Assembly (NCBI RefSeq): GCF_900091655.1
Contig: NZ_LT594620.1
Coordinates: forward strand, 1 to 64,000
Direction of reading: 5' to 3'
DNA from: Culturomica massiliensis
Lineage (GTDB): Bacteria > Bacteroidota > Bacteroidia > Bacteroidales > Marinifilaceae
DNA length: 64,000 nt
Below are positions 52,756 through 63,500 of the stretch, one piece after another (position 1 is the stretch's first letter; every line of letters begins with the position of its first letter). The translations under genes and the position numbers were made by a program. Under the pieces are notes generated by a model. It had not been told where the DNA came from. It saw only the letters and a list, made by a program, of their open reading frames with translations, and made no database searches.

Positions 52756-53031
52756 ATGCGTATGATATATACAGAATCACCGATTAACCGGCTTTTTTTG
52801 AATATTAAAAAGCGTGATGAGTTTAATTTCTGAAACTCATTTTATCTCATTTTGCCGATACTTACGTAATGTAAATTTTAGATTTATGATTTTGGATTGC
52901 ACCTACAATCTGTCCTTGTAAAAAAGAAAAATCATAAATCGTGAGTCAAAAATAATGGTTGATTTAAATCGGCATAATTGATCTGAATTTATAATTTACA
53001 ATCTAAAATTTACAATTTAAATTTAAATATT
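52756..53031 (+). promoter_or_regulatory. tryptophanase leader region
   Basis: The leader has a short frame of 25 codons (52756-52833) overlapping a hairpin, ATGAGTTT (52817-52824) with AAACTCAT (52833-52840), followed by TTTATCTCATTTT. This layout is like an attenuator. The short peptide has no Trp, unlike the TnaC peptide of enterobacteria, so a TnaC mechanism is not supported. Two pieces of the AT-rich dispersed repeat (52866-52900 and 52985-53025) fill the rest. Confidence 0.4.
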
Positions 53032-54411
53032 ATGGAATTACCGTTTGCAGAATCATTTCGAATCAAGATGGTAGAGACCATCCGTAAAAGTACACGTGAA
53101 GAACGTGAGCAATGGATCAAAGAGGCTAAATACAATCTTTTCAATCTGAAAAGTGATCAGGTATTTATAGACTTACTGACCGATTCGGGTACCGGAGCGA
53201 TGAGTGACAAGCAATGGTCGGAATTGATGCTAGGGGATGAGAGTTATGCCGGAGCACGTTCTTATTATAAAATGAAGAATGCTATCAAGGAGATTTTGGG
53301 TTTTGATTATTTTTTGCCGACGCATCAGGGACGGGCAGCCGAAAATGTATTGTATTCCACGATCATTAAGGAAGGGGATGTTTTACCCGGAAATTCCCAT
53401 TTTGATACAACCAAAGGACATATTGAGTTTCGTAAAGCGCTTGCGATAGATTGTACGATCGATGAAGCAGCCGATACCCAGTTGGAGATACCGTTTAAAG
53501 GCAATATGGATCCGGCTAAACTGGAAGATGTGTTGAAAAAATATCCGAAGGAAAAAATCCCCGCAGTTGTATTGACGGTGACCAATAATACGGCCGGAGG
53601 ACAGCCTGTATCTATGCAGAATATCCGTGAAGTTTCTGCTTTATGTAAGAAATACGGTGTAAATCTTCAGATCGATTCGGCTCGTTTTGCTGAGAACGCC
53701 TATTTTATCAAAACCCGGGAAAAAGGATATGAAAATAAGACGATCAAAGAAATTGTCCGGGAAATGTTTTCATATGCCGATATTATGACAATGTCTTCTA
53801 AAAAGGATGCCATTGTAAATATGGGAGGTTTTGTTGCCTTTAAGAATGAGGAATTGTGGAAGAAATGCCAGATGTTCTGTATTATGAACGAAGGTTTTAT
53901 TACTTATGGGGGGATGTCAGGCCGGGATATGAATGCTTTGGCGCAAGGCTTGGATGAAGGAACTGAGTTTGATTATCTGGAAACCCGGATCAGACAGGTA
54001 GAATATCTGGGTGCTAAACTGGACGAATACGGAATACCGTATCAGCGTCCTGCCGGCGGACATGCCATTTTTGTGGATGCTAAAAAGGTATTGACCCATG
54101 TTCCTAAAGAGGAGTTTATCGCACAGACCCTGGGAGTTGAATTGTATCTGGAAGCCGGTATCCGCGGGGTTGAGATCGGTTCTATCCTGGCCGACCGCGA
54201 TCCGGTAACCCGTGAAAACCGTTACCCGCGTTTGGAGTTGTTGCGTTTGGCTATTCCGCGACGTACATATACCAATAATCACATGGATGTGATTGCTGCT
54301 GCATTGAAAAATGTGTACGACCGCCGTGAATCCATTAACAGAGGTTATGTGATTACCAAAGAGTTTCCGATTATGCGGCATTTTACCGTGGAATTGGAAA
54401 AAGCGAAATAA
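53032..54411 (+). CDS. tnaA: tryptophanase (indole-producing)
   Basis: A 459-aa PLP-dependent beta-eliminating lyase that splits tryptophan into indole, pyruvate and ammonia. Family marks: FIDLLTDSGTGAMSD, PTHQGRAAENV, DSARFAENAYFI and the PLP lysine in MSSKKDAIVNMGG (K258). Tryptophanase is favoured over tyrosine phenol-lyase by the Asp in SHFDTT (D125) and the His in IMRHFTVE (H450), where tyrosine phenol-lyase has Thr and Phe. Length and the LLRLAIPRRTYTNNHMD end fit. It is monocistronic, closed by a terminator, and expressed after a long leader. Indole is a well-known signalling product of gut Bacteroidota. Confidence 0.95.
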   Translation: MELPFAESFRIKMVETIRKSTREEREQWIKEAKYNLFNLKSDQVFIDLLTDSGTGAMSDKQWSELMLGDESYAGARSYYKMKNAIKEILGFDYFLPTHQGRAAENVLYSTIIKEGDVLPGNSHFDTTKGHIEFRKALAIDCTIDEAADTQLEIPFKGNMDPAKLEDVLKKYPKEKIPAVVLTVTNNTAGGQPVSMQNIREVSALCKKYGVNLQIDSARFAENAYFIKTREKGYENKTIKEIVREMFSYADIMTMSSKKDAIVNMGGFVAFKNEELWKKCQMFCIMNEGFITYGGMSGRDMNALAQGLDEGTEFDYLETRIRQVEYLGAKLDEYGIPYQRPAGGHAIFVDAKKVLTHVPKEEFIAQTLGVELYLEAGIRGVEIGSILADRDPVTRENRYPRLELLRLAIPRRTYTNNHMDVIAAALKNVYDRRESINRGYVITKEFPIMRHFTVELEKAK

Positions 54412-54416
54412 ATGAT

Positions 54417-54446
54417 AAAAGAGGCTGCCGGAGCAGCCTCTTTTGT
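54417..54446. terminator. bidirectional terminator
   Basis: AAAAGAGGCTGC, loop CGGA, GCAGCCTCTTTTG. It lies between convergent tnaA and the TPR regulator and has T-runs on both strands. Confidence 0.9.
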
Positions 54447-54458
54447 TTATCCGGTGTT

Positions 54459-56105
54459 TTAGAATTCGGATAAAAATGTGTTCAGATTGACGTCGGTATT
54501 TGTAATATTGAGTTTTTTGCGTAATCGGCTACGCATCACCTCTATACTTTTAACCGTTACTCCGCAGAGGGCTGCAATTTCTTTGGACGACATATTCAGT
54601 CGTAGAAAAGCACATAGCTTTAGATCTGCCGGAGAGAGGTCGGGACAATATTCCTGTAATTTTTTGTAAAAATCGAGATAGACCTGGTTGAAATGTACTT
54701 TGAATTCATCCCATAAATCGTTTTTCATAACGGATTGTAATTCGATGACAATATTCTTGATTTCGGTAGCTTGCTGTCCTTTCAGGTCTGATTTAAGATG
54801 ATGCAGGCGACTGATGATGGAATGTATGAGATCGGAGTTGCGGAGTAGAAACATTACATTGCTGGTCAGTTCTTTATTTTTGAATTCCAGGTCTTTTTCG
54901 AGGCTCTGCTTTTCCAGACGAATGCGTTTGTTACGGCTGTTGGCTAGAAAATAGAGCAGGGTTATCCCGCCTAATAAAGAAAGTATGATGACTAAAATAA
55001 GTTGGTAACGTAGTTCTTTGTTCTGGTTTTTTATCAGGGTTTCGGTTGTTCTTTTGTCAAAGTCATATTGCAGTTTCAGGGCCGTAATCTTAGAGGCAAT
55101 GGTATCGTTGAACAATTCGTCTTTCAGGTCGAATAGTTTTTTCAGATATACATTGGCTTCCTGATAATCATGTTCCATTTCACAGAGATTGATGTATAAC
55201 TGATAAGCATGCTGCAACAGGGATTTGGAGTGTATCTCTTTGGCTATTGCAATGGTTTTTTCCGTGTATTTACGGGATTCTTTCGTATCGTTGTCGTTAT
55301 AGAATAATTGGGCCAGTTTCAAATAATTTTTTCCTAATCCCATTTCATTGTCTATTTTCCGGTTATATCCGATGCTTTTCCGGATACAATCGTGAGCTTT
55401 GTTTTTTTCTCCTTTATCGTGGTAATACAAAGCTATATTATTGTAGTATTGGCCCAGATATTCATAATTTAACGTGTCGCACAGAGCGATGGCCTGCTCG
55501 ATATATTGTATGGCTTTATCCGGTTGTTCCAGCCGGTCGTAGCATAGGCCGATGTTGTTGTAAAAAGCATGTAAATTTTGGTACTGGCAACTGTCGCCCT
55601 GGCGTATCAGTTCTTCTGTTTTGTGTAGGGCTTCCATGAAGTAAGTAAGTGCGGATTCCGGTTTATTCAGGCGGAAATAAACCCCTCCGATGTTATTTTT
55701 AATGGAGAGTATATTTACTGCATTTTTTTCTTTTTCCATAATATTGAGCGCTTTTAGAAAAAATTCCAGCGCTTTGTCGTAGATGTCACATTGGAGGAAA
55801 ATGATGGCGGCATTCGTGTAATATACACCGGTATGTTTTAAAGTTTTGCTCTGATCGATGATTTCCAGCATCTGTTCGGTATATTTCAGGCAGAGATTGA
55901 TGTTGTGGGGTTGGGTTAAAAATGCCAGTTCGCTAAGTAATTGTATTTGTTTGTCGGGAATTTTTGTTTTTTGAAATTCGACCAGAAGACTGTCGGTTAT
56001 TTTTTGTGTGTCGGAATAACTGGGGGAGGATATAGCTTTTGAAAAGAGAAACAGAAAAAACAGAACGAACAGGGGGCTGAAGATGATAGATTGAATGGCT
56101 CTCAT
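54459..56105 (-). CDS. TPR-containing transmembrane LuxR-type regulator
   Basis: A 548-aa regulator. A signal anchor (about 8-28, FSPLFVLFFLFLFSKAI) is followed by 7-8 TPR units in the periplasm (for example AALHKTEELIRQGDSCQYQN, YYNNIALYYHDKGEKNKAHD) up to residue 350. A second membrane segment is at about 368-392 (YQLILVIILSLLGGITLLYF). A coiled-coil-like linker follows, then a C-terminal LuxR-type HTH (LKLCAFLRLNMSSKEIAALC then GVTVKSIEVMRSRLRKKLNI). This outside-sensor/inside-HTH layout recurs in Bacteroidota regulators of polysaccharide and stress responses. The signal is unknown. It is alone, convergent with tnaA. Confidence 0.88.
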   Translation of the reverse strand: MRAIQSIIFSPLFVLFFLFLFSKAISSPSYSDTQKITDSLLVEFQKTKIPDKQIQLLSELAFLTQPHNINLCLKYTEQMLEIIDQSKTLKHTGVYYTNAAIIFLQCDIYDKALEFFLKALNIMEKEKNAVNILSIKNNIGGVYFRLNKPESALTYFMEALHKTEELIRQGDSCQYQNLHAFYNNIGLCYDRLEQPDKAIQYIEQAIALCDTLNYEYLGQYYNNIALYYHDKGEKNKAHDCIRKSIGYNRKIDNEMGLGKNYLKLAQLFYNDNDTKESRKYTEKTIAIAKEIHSKSLLQHAYQLYINLCEMEHDYQEANVYLKKLFDLKDELFNDTIASKITALKLQYDFDKRTTETLIKNQNKELRYQLILVIILSLLGGITLLYFLANSRNKRIRLEKQSLEKDLEFKNKELTSNVMFLLRNSDLIHSIISRLHHLKSDLKGQQATEIKNIVIELQSVMKNDLWDEFKVHFNQVYLDFYKKLQEYCPDLSPADLKLCAFLRLNMSSKEIAALCGVTVKSIEVMRSRLRKKLNITNTDVNLNTFLSEF

Positions 56106-56299
56106 GAAACTTATTATTAGTGCTGCTCAAATTTAGATAAAAAAATAAAAAATGAAATAATAGCTATTGTTTATTGTTGACATGCAATAATAATGACTAT
56201 TCTTTTGAATGAAAATACGGTCTGTTTTGAGTTATATTTTAATTAAAATGAGTTATACAGTTTGGGTTCTGAGTCTAAGTTGATTACCCGGAAATGATA

Positions 56300-56337
56300 A
56301 ACAGAGGCCGCCGGTGTAACCGGGCAACCTCTGTTGT
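56300..56337 (-). terminator. terminator of porV
   Basis: ACAGAGG...CCGG and CCGG...CCTCTGT form a GC-rich stem about 20 bp past the porV stop on the minus strand. The T-run is short, so it is less certain. Confidence 0.5.
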
Positions 56338-56358
56338 TGTATAACGCAGGCGTCAGCG

Positions 56359-57459
56359 TTATTGCGCTTTTTTCTTAAAGATGTCGAAATTAAGACCTAC
56401 AGAGAATTGCAGGCTGTTTTTCATCGGATTGTTGTCCGATACGGCGGCTACATAAGAAAAATCGGCCAAAAGATTGTAATAACGCAATCCGACACCGGTA
56501 CTGAACCAGGTGGGATGTCCTTTGTCTTTATTGCCGTGATGGTATCCGGTTCTTAAGGCGACGGTCTTTGCGAACCAATATTCCGCAGCCAGAGCCCATG
56601 TAATATTGTCTGACTCGATATCGCCGAAAGACGAGAAATATCCTCCTACGCCCGATTTGTCCGGTTTTTCGCCGTCTTTATATTGAGGCGTGATAATAGC
56701 ATTCCCTTCCAGGGCAATCAGTAACGAATGCTGTTGATTGAAATTCATTTCGTAGGAAGTACCCAGACGAAGGCCACCGGGGAGGTAAGCTTCGTTGTCG
56801 TTGCCGTATTTTAATTTCGAACCGATGTTAGCCAATGTCAGACCGGCTCTCCAAACAGAGTTTTCTTGCAAAAAATGGACCTCTTTGTTGAAGAACAATG
56901 AGATGTCGGCAGCAAAGGCATTGGCCGGATCGGCTTTTACTCCGCCTACCATTTGTCCCATCCCCAGTTCGGAACGGATGTATTTCAGCGTTGCACCTGC
57001 AGAGAGGTAGCGTCCCAGTTTCCGGGCATAAGCAATGTCGATGCTCATCTCGTAGGGATTTTGTTCGCCCATATTCATTCCATCTTCTCCGATGAACATT
57101 ACGTCCCCGAAAGAAAAATACCTGAAACCGGCATTGATGGTCTGTACATCGTCGATCCGGTAAGAAAAGCCGATGCTTGACAGGTTAATGTCTTTGATGA
57201 GTTCCCGCATCCAGGGGCTATAGGTGTATGATAATTCCGCATTATTTTCGGAAAATGCCGATTTGGCGGCATTCCAAAAAATCGAATAAGGATCGGCGGA
57301 GGTTGAAGCTCCGATGGAGCCCATAGCTCCGGACCGGGCATCCGGTGCGATCGAGAGGAAATAAGCGCCGCTGTATAAAGAAGCGGTTTGGTTTTCCTGC
57401 GCTCTGACTCCGAGTGAGGCGAAGGCCGTAAGCGCTATAATTGAAATCTTTCTGATCAT
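56359..57459 (-). CDS. porV: type IX secretion outer-membrane protein PorV
   Basis: A 366-aa outer-membrane barrel of the PorV (LptO) family that shuttles cargo with a C-terminal sorting domain from the T9SS pore to the surface attachment complex. Signal peptide MIRKISIIALTAFASLGVRA. The family start SGAYFLSIAPDARSGAMGSI then GASTSADPYSIFWNAAKSAF is very clear, as is NAELSYTYSPWMREL. The end reads SDNNPMKNSLQFSVGLNFDIF, a barrel-closing strand. Located just downstream of a type A cargo protease on the same strand, from which it is separated by a 48-bp spacer holding a hairpin. PorQ is a paralogue, but the length and features fit PorV. Confidence 0.92.
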   Translation of the reverse strand: MIRKISIIALTAFASLGVRAQENQTASLYSGAYFLSIAPDARSGAMGSIGASTSADPYSIFWNAAKSAFSENNAELSYTYSPWMRELIKDINLSSIGFSYRIDDVQTINAGFRYFSFGDVMFIGEDGMNMGEQNPYEMSIDIAYARKLGRYLSAGATLKYIRSELGMGQMVGGVKADPANAFAADISLFFNKEVHFLQENSVWRAGLTLANIGSKLKYGNDNEAYLPGGLRLGTSYEMNFNQQHSLLIALEGNAIITPQYKDGEKPDKSGVGGYFSSFGDIESDNITWALAAEYWFAKTVALRTGYHHGNKDKGHPTWFSTGVGLRYYNLLADFSYVAAVSDNNPMKNSLQFSVGLNFDIFKKKAQ

Positions 57460-57474
57460 AATGACAATGTATAA

Positions 57475-57500
57475 AAGGGGAGAGGAGTGCCTCTCCCCGG
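57475..57500 (-). terminator. hairpin between protease gene and porV
   Basis: GGGGAGAGG, loop of 4, CCTCTCCCC with a T-run on the minus strand. It ends the protease transcript, perhaps incompletely, so that some transcription reaches porV. Confidence 0.75.
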
Positions 57501-57507
57501 ATAAAAC

Positions 57508-60500
57508 TTATTGTTTAACTACTTTAGAGGTAATTCTGTCACCTTTATGTTCTACTTCCAGAATATACATGCCTGCGGGCAAGCTGGTAATATCCAGTTC
57601 TTTTACGGAACCGGTCGTTACAGCCGTTTTTTCCGTATAGACGATACTGCCGTTCATGCTGTACAGGCGGAAAATTACTTCCCCATCGACATCGTCGGAA
57701 CATTGGATGTTCAGAACATTTGTAGCCGGATTCGGGTAAGTTTTTACTTGGGCTTCGAAAATACCGCTGCCGCTGGTCTCTTCTTCTTCAACGGTTACCT
57801 TGAATGTAGTAGTCGCCTGTAATAATTCAGGATCTTTTGCCGTCAACGTGACGGTCGCTTCGCCTTTGGCTTTGAGAACAAATTCAAGAGTATGGGTTGC
57901 AGACACAAATACCTCGACAGTGTCCGGATGGGATGATATGGCTGTATAAGTCAGTTCGTCACCGTCCGGATCGGAAAATACGGTACCCAGTTCCAAACCT
58001 TCGACTAGTTTGCCGATTTTCACGGTCTTGTCGCCCGGTTGCTGGATCACGATCGGTGCCCGGTTTACTTTTTCTACATAATAGGCAACTTTCAACTGAC
58101 GCTCGTTCGTGAATTCGTCTACGGCTTTTAATGTGAAAGTATGATCTCCGCTTTGGCCGTATTTAGGCGACAGGGTGACCGTGATGTTGTTTTGATCCCG
58201 GGTCAGGCTGGCGATGTTCTGTTCGTCTTCAATGACAGAAATTTCCATGTCGTCGTTTTCATTGTCGATGACTGTAAACCTGACGGTAGCTTCTTCCTCT
58301 TCTTTTACACGGATGGTTTTATCCAATTGCGTAATGACCGGAGCCGTGTTTTTCTTTAACGTAACCGGAACGATGGTTGTCGGTTTTCCGGGATCGTTAC
58401 TCTTGATGACCAGGTTGGCCAGATTGTTACCTTCGCCTCTGGTCAAAGCTGCATTGGCATGCAGGGAAATCTTCACGGATTCTTCCGGTTGTAAGGTTTT
58501 CTCTTCGCCTTCCATTGTCAACCAGGCGCTGCTGGCCTCTTTTTCATATATTTTTTGTAAGAAGCCGAGTACGCCGTATTGGGATTGGAGTGACAGCAGA
58601 TCGTCCCAGGTACCTTCCAGGTGTACTGTGAACCGTCCCTCTGTTGCGGGGTCGGTTACCGACATCAATGCTATTCCGGTATTGGGTTTGATGTAGATGT
58701 ATACCCAGAATTTTTCTCCCGGATTGATATAGGCCGGATGGTCGAATTCTATGGTTTTTATGTTGATGATAGGCTGGCCGCCGTCTATTTCCGGTCCGCC
58801 GGTTGCTCTTAATGTACCGCTGGTCAGTACCTTGTTGTCAGAGAAAGAGTTGCCCGTGCGTACTTCTGCAACAAAATCTTCGCTTTCCAGGCTCATCAAA
58901 GAACCGTAAAATTTAAGGGTGGAAATATTGAATCCTTTTTCCGGTGCCGTATATTCGGTACATACGATGTACGCACTGAGAGCACTGGCTTGCGGGCCTA
59001 AAACCAGGATTTTTCCTTCGAAGTCGAAATTATAACTCAAACTGTCGTTATAGGCTTCACCGCTGCGTGTCGACTGTGTGCTACCCATTGTTGCCTGTGC
59101 TACCGGATAGTCCAGTATGTAGCCTTTGGTTATGGCAGGCGCAGCATTATTGCTTTGGCTTGCCTGTGCCGGAGTTGTATTGTCTTTGAATTCCAGATCC
59201 AATGTATACGTGAGTTTGTATTTGCCCGTATTGCTGATGACAACGGTTGTATCACAACTGAACGTAGTGTTCGGTGCATACAGGTCGATTTTTGCCGGAT
59301 CGACGGTAACTTCGGCCGAATCCACAACAGCGTATTGCAATGGAATGCGTATCGTTTCATGTCCCGGCAGATCGGTTGTAAACACCAGCGTGTCGTTCAT
59401 ATTCATTACATTTTGCGTATTGAATATCTGAATAACGAAGCGTTGCGGGTTTTTACCGATTTCGAGCGGGCTGTCTGTATCAATAGGCATTTCGCGGATA
59501 CTGACAAGGGCTCCTTCACCGCCATCGGGGGTCGGAGGCCAGGCGACTGCATCTTTCGACCAGTACAAAATATCGAAATCGGGCATATCCCAGGGATCCG
59601 GGCTGGCATCGGTGGTTTTACAGCTTAACCCGGTGATGTGGTAATAGTCGGTACCGGTATTCCGGAAAAAGAAATCATACGGGGTTGTCACAAAAGTTCC
59701 TACCGTGATGTCGGCGTATTCCAATTTTTCAGGCCAGCTTCCCTGCGGGGTTCCGGTCAGTGTCAGATCCAATAAAAGTTCTATTTCCTCTTTGTTGGGA
59801 ACATTGGTCCGGATGACATTTTTCGTCGGGTGATGACCGGCCATCAAGCCTGCTGTATTGATTGTCATCTCGACATCGGCATTTTCTCCGGCTTTCAGGC
59901 TGGAGGTGCGTACCGGATAAAATTCGACGGCACTGTTCATGTCCAGATAACGTTCGGCTAGGGTCATACGTTCTTTATCGTCGTAGGAAGCTCCTTCGTA
60001 AGCCAGGCCGGATATGCCGAATGCACCAATCTGTATACCTCCTTCGGATAATTTGTATTGGAATTTGATGTTTCCGTTTTTATACAGTATGGCTTGGTAA
60101 CACAGACCGAGGCTCACTACGTTGCCGTAATTCAGGAAGGAAATGATAACCCTGTCGGTCTCTTCCTTATAGTAGATACCACCCGGAATGCCTGTCGGAG
60201 AATACTCGGCAGGGACCGGAGAATGGTGTCCCCAGTAAGGGGCTATATAAGGCGTAAAGTCTGCTCTGAAATCTTCCGGCCACATGTCTAAAGGCGGGAA
60301 GTCTTTGAACGTAATGAAACCGGGACCGTATACATATATCTTGTTGTACTTTTTACCGTAAAATGTAAAAGAAAACGGTAATTCCTGTGCAAAACTTACG
60401 TTGGTCCGGAAGTATTTCTCTCCGTAGTAAATTTCAGAGTCGGTAATGTCTTCCCATTGGTTCGTCACATCGTTGAAGTCCAAAGAAGACTTGTACAGGT

Positions 60501-63500
60501 ATTCTGCTTTTTCACCTTCTTTCAGGGTATCGTTTGCCGGAAAAAACAAGGTGTTGGGAACAATCATGTAATTCAGGTCGGCTTCTCCTGTATTTTTGAT
60601 GTCCAGATGAACGGTTTTGCTGTCACCGCTCTTCATAGTTTCGGCAAATATGGTCGGTGTTACGGTAATGTCCGGAGCTGCGACGACGCTAGACAGGATA
60701 TGGGCTGTCAATTCCTGGTTCTTTTCTGTTTTTATCGTCAAAAGCGTTTCGAAATTACCTTTCGACGTCGTGTTTGCCTTAATGTAAAGGTCTTCGGACG
60801 TACCCGGTTTTAGGATAAACGGAACGGTTTTGTTTATTGTGAAATCGGTATTCGACAGCGTGATATCGGTGATCGCGATCTGATCTTTTCCGTTGTTGAT
60901 CAAACTGACCGCACCGGTTGAAGTCGAGTGTTGCATGATGTTTCCGAATAGCAGACTGTCGTTGCCCAATATGACATGGGGTTGGTAGTAATCTCCGGTG
61001 ATATTGGCATCGAAGCGGATGATTGAAGTCGATTTATTCGGGTCGTTACACAGCAGGGCCAGCAGGTTGGTCAACTCTCCTTTATACATCGTGGTGTCTG
61101 CAGAGAAGGTGACTTCGATCGTTTGGGTTTCGTTCATTCCGATTACTCCCGATAACGGGGAAATTGAACGGATCATGTTTTTACCCGGCGCGGTTATCTT
61201 TATTGCTGTTTCGTCTCCGATGTATTGCCATAAGTCGATTCCCTGGCGGGATAAGTCCGCACTCGCCACGACAAAGGCGTCGTTTACATCATAATCGATG
61301 CAGGCAATGAAGATACCGTCGGACAAATGCACTTCATACGGGTCGTATTTTTTGTAGGCGATATCGATGTCTCCGTTCGGAGAAAGAGCGATGCGGAAGC
61401 TGACCGTAACATTGCTGTACCGCGGTATGACATTTTCATAGCTGACTACAAATTTCCCGTTCTGTTTGGCATACATTATCTTACTTTCCGGAGAGAATGT
61501 CAGGGGTTTTCCCAGGGCGGAAATCAGATCCAGGCCTCCTGTACAGGTGGGCGAGGCATCCGGTATCATACAGGAGTGTAATGTCCCTTCCTCTCCGCTG
61601 AACGAGAGGGCTCCGTATTGGCCGATGTATACGGTTTCGAATTCTTTGTCGTAGAATGGAAATTTGAAACCGATATTGACTCCTTCCGTCCAGAAATCCC
61701 TGTTGCCGACCAATTGGTTTTGTACTTCATTGGCATTGAGAAGCTCCTCCCATTGAAATATGCAGGCTGCATTTTCATTGTAGCCCGGAATATTGCTGAT
61801 GTATTCGAAACCGTGTTTGTGGGATGTTTTACCCAATCCTTCGATGGTTTCGTCGGTGAATTTCGGGAAAATGTATTCCAGCGGATACGATCCGGTATTA
61901 CTGATCGTGAACGATTTGGTTACAGGAGCTGCATTTATTTCCAGATCACCGACAGCGATTTGTGTCGGATCAACGGTGATTTTAGCAGGGTCGATTGCCG
62001 TTCCCGTCAGGGTGATCGAATGAGTCAGTCCTTCTTTGCTGGTCAGTTTGAAAACGGATTTAAAGACATCTTCGTGGTCCGGTTTGAAGTCTATTTTGAC
62101 TTTCTGTGTTGTCCGGGCTGCAAAGGATTGTATATACCCGTCCGTAAGTTTGAAATTATTTGCGGGGCTGAATTGGATACTGCCGTCGTATTCATAGAGG
62201 GAACTGCCTGATTTACCGTTGAATTTACCGTATCCGGCGTTGTATATTTCGATCTCCAGCGTTTTTTTCTCGCCGACGAAAATTTTGCCGAAATCTACGA
62301 TTTTGGCACTTTGCAAATTCGGTTTATGACCGGATACCGTCAGTGTACCTGGAACTTTCTTCTGGGGCTCCTGGTTGTAATTGCTGTTTACGGATAAATT
62401 GAAATTATATACGCCGTTGATAAGTTTTACCTTTTCGGGAGCGACATACACCTTTTGTGCTTCGCTGGGTTTTACCGTGCCGGAAGCCGGGGTCAGGGTG
62501 ATATAGTTCGTCCAGTCGGGATAATGACTGACCGCACTGACAATCCAGGTTTGCGTGTTGGCGTATTGACTCAGATTACCTTCGCTCAATACCGATTTTA
62601 ACGTAGACCATGTTTTTCCCCGGTCGGAACTGTAGTAACTGTATTGGGCTGCATTTGAGTTTTCGATTTCATGTCCGCATGCCAATGGATTTTTATGTCC
62701 TCTCGGCATATGAAAAACCACCCAGAAACCGCTTCCGGGCTTGAAATACAGGTTTTCACTGAGTACCAGGTCGCCTATAAACGGATTACGGGCAGGCAGT
62801 GTATCGCTGAGCAAACAGTCTTCTGCCGTAAAATTGCTGACACCCTGATAGATTTCCAGGATAGGCTGTCCTTTGCTGTAGACACCGTTTAATTGTATCC
62901 CCGTTAAATTAAATCCATTCGGGAAAAAATCCGGACTGATATAGAAGAACTGAGCCAAAGAGTTCCACTGTGCTGTGTCGGATTCTCCGATGCGGTATAG
63001 ATATTCCCGGTAATATTTAATATTGCGGGGGAATTCGTCCATGTTCACTCCGGATTCGATGATTTTCACCGGAGCTTCTTCCACGCCGGTAACCGATCCG
63101 TGATAAACGGAGCTGTTTGATATGGCTTGTTCCTGTGAGGCCATTGTCAGGAGGGCGGAATTACTGCGGGGGGTGAAACTTTGTTTGCTGCCTCTGATAT
63201 CGAGTTCCCATTTCAGCATACCTTCTCCAGTATTTTTGATTTCCATAGAGTCGATGGCATCATAGGATTGGGTAACGTCCATTTTGAGTGTGAACTTGTC
63301 TTTGGCAATTTCCATTACGGGGCCGGCGTTGGTTGCTATCTGCTTAACTTCGGATAGCGGGGACGCATTGTTCCAGCGGTCGAATGCCCGGATGGCAATC
63401 CAGTAATTGGTTTCAGCTTTCAGATTCGGGATCATGACATGTACAACATCCCCGGCTTTGTTGAAACGGGTAGCAAGAGTCATCGACTTGAGCGCCGATA

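Noticed and set aside
52756..52833. TnaC leader peptide of tryptophanase
   Set aside because: The 25-codon frame lacks Trp, which TnaC needs.
53032..54411. Tyrosine phenol-lyase instead of tryptophanase
   Set aside because: D125 and H450 are the tryptophanase residues; the phenol-lyase has Thr and Phe there.
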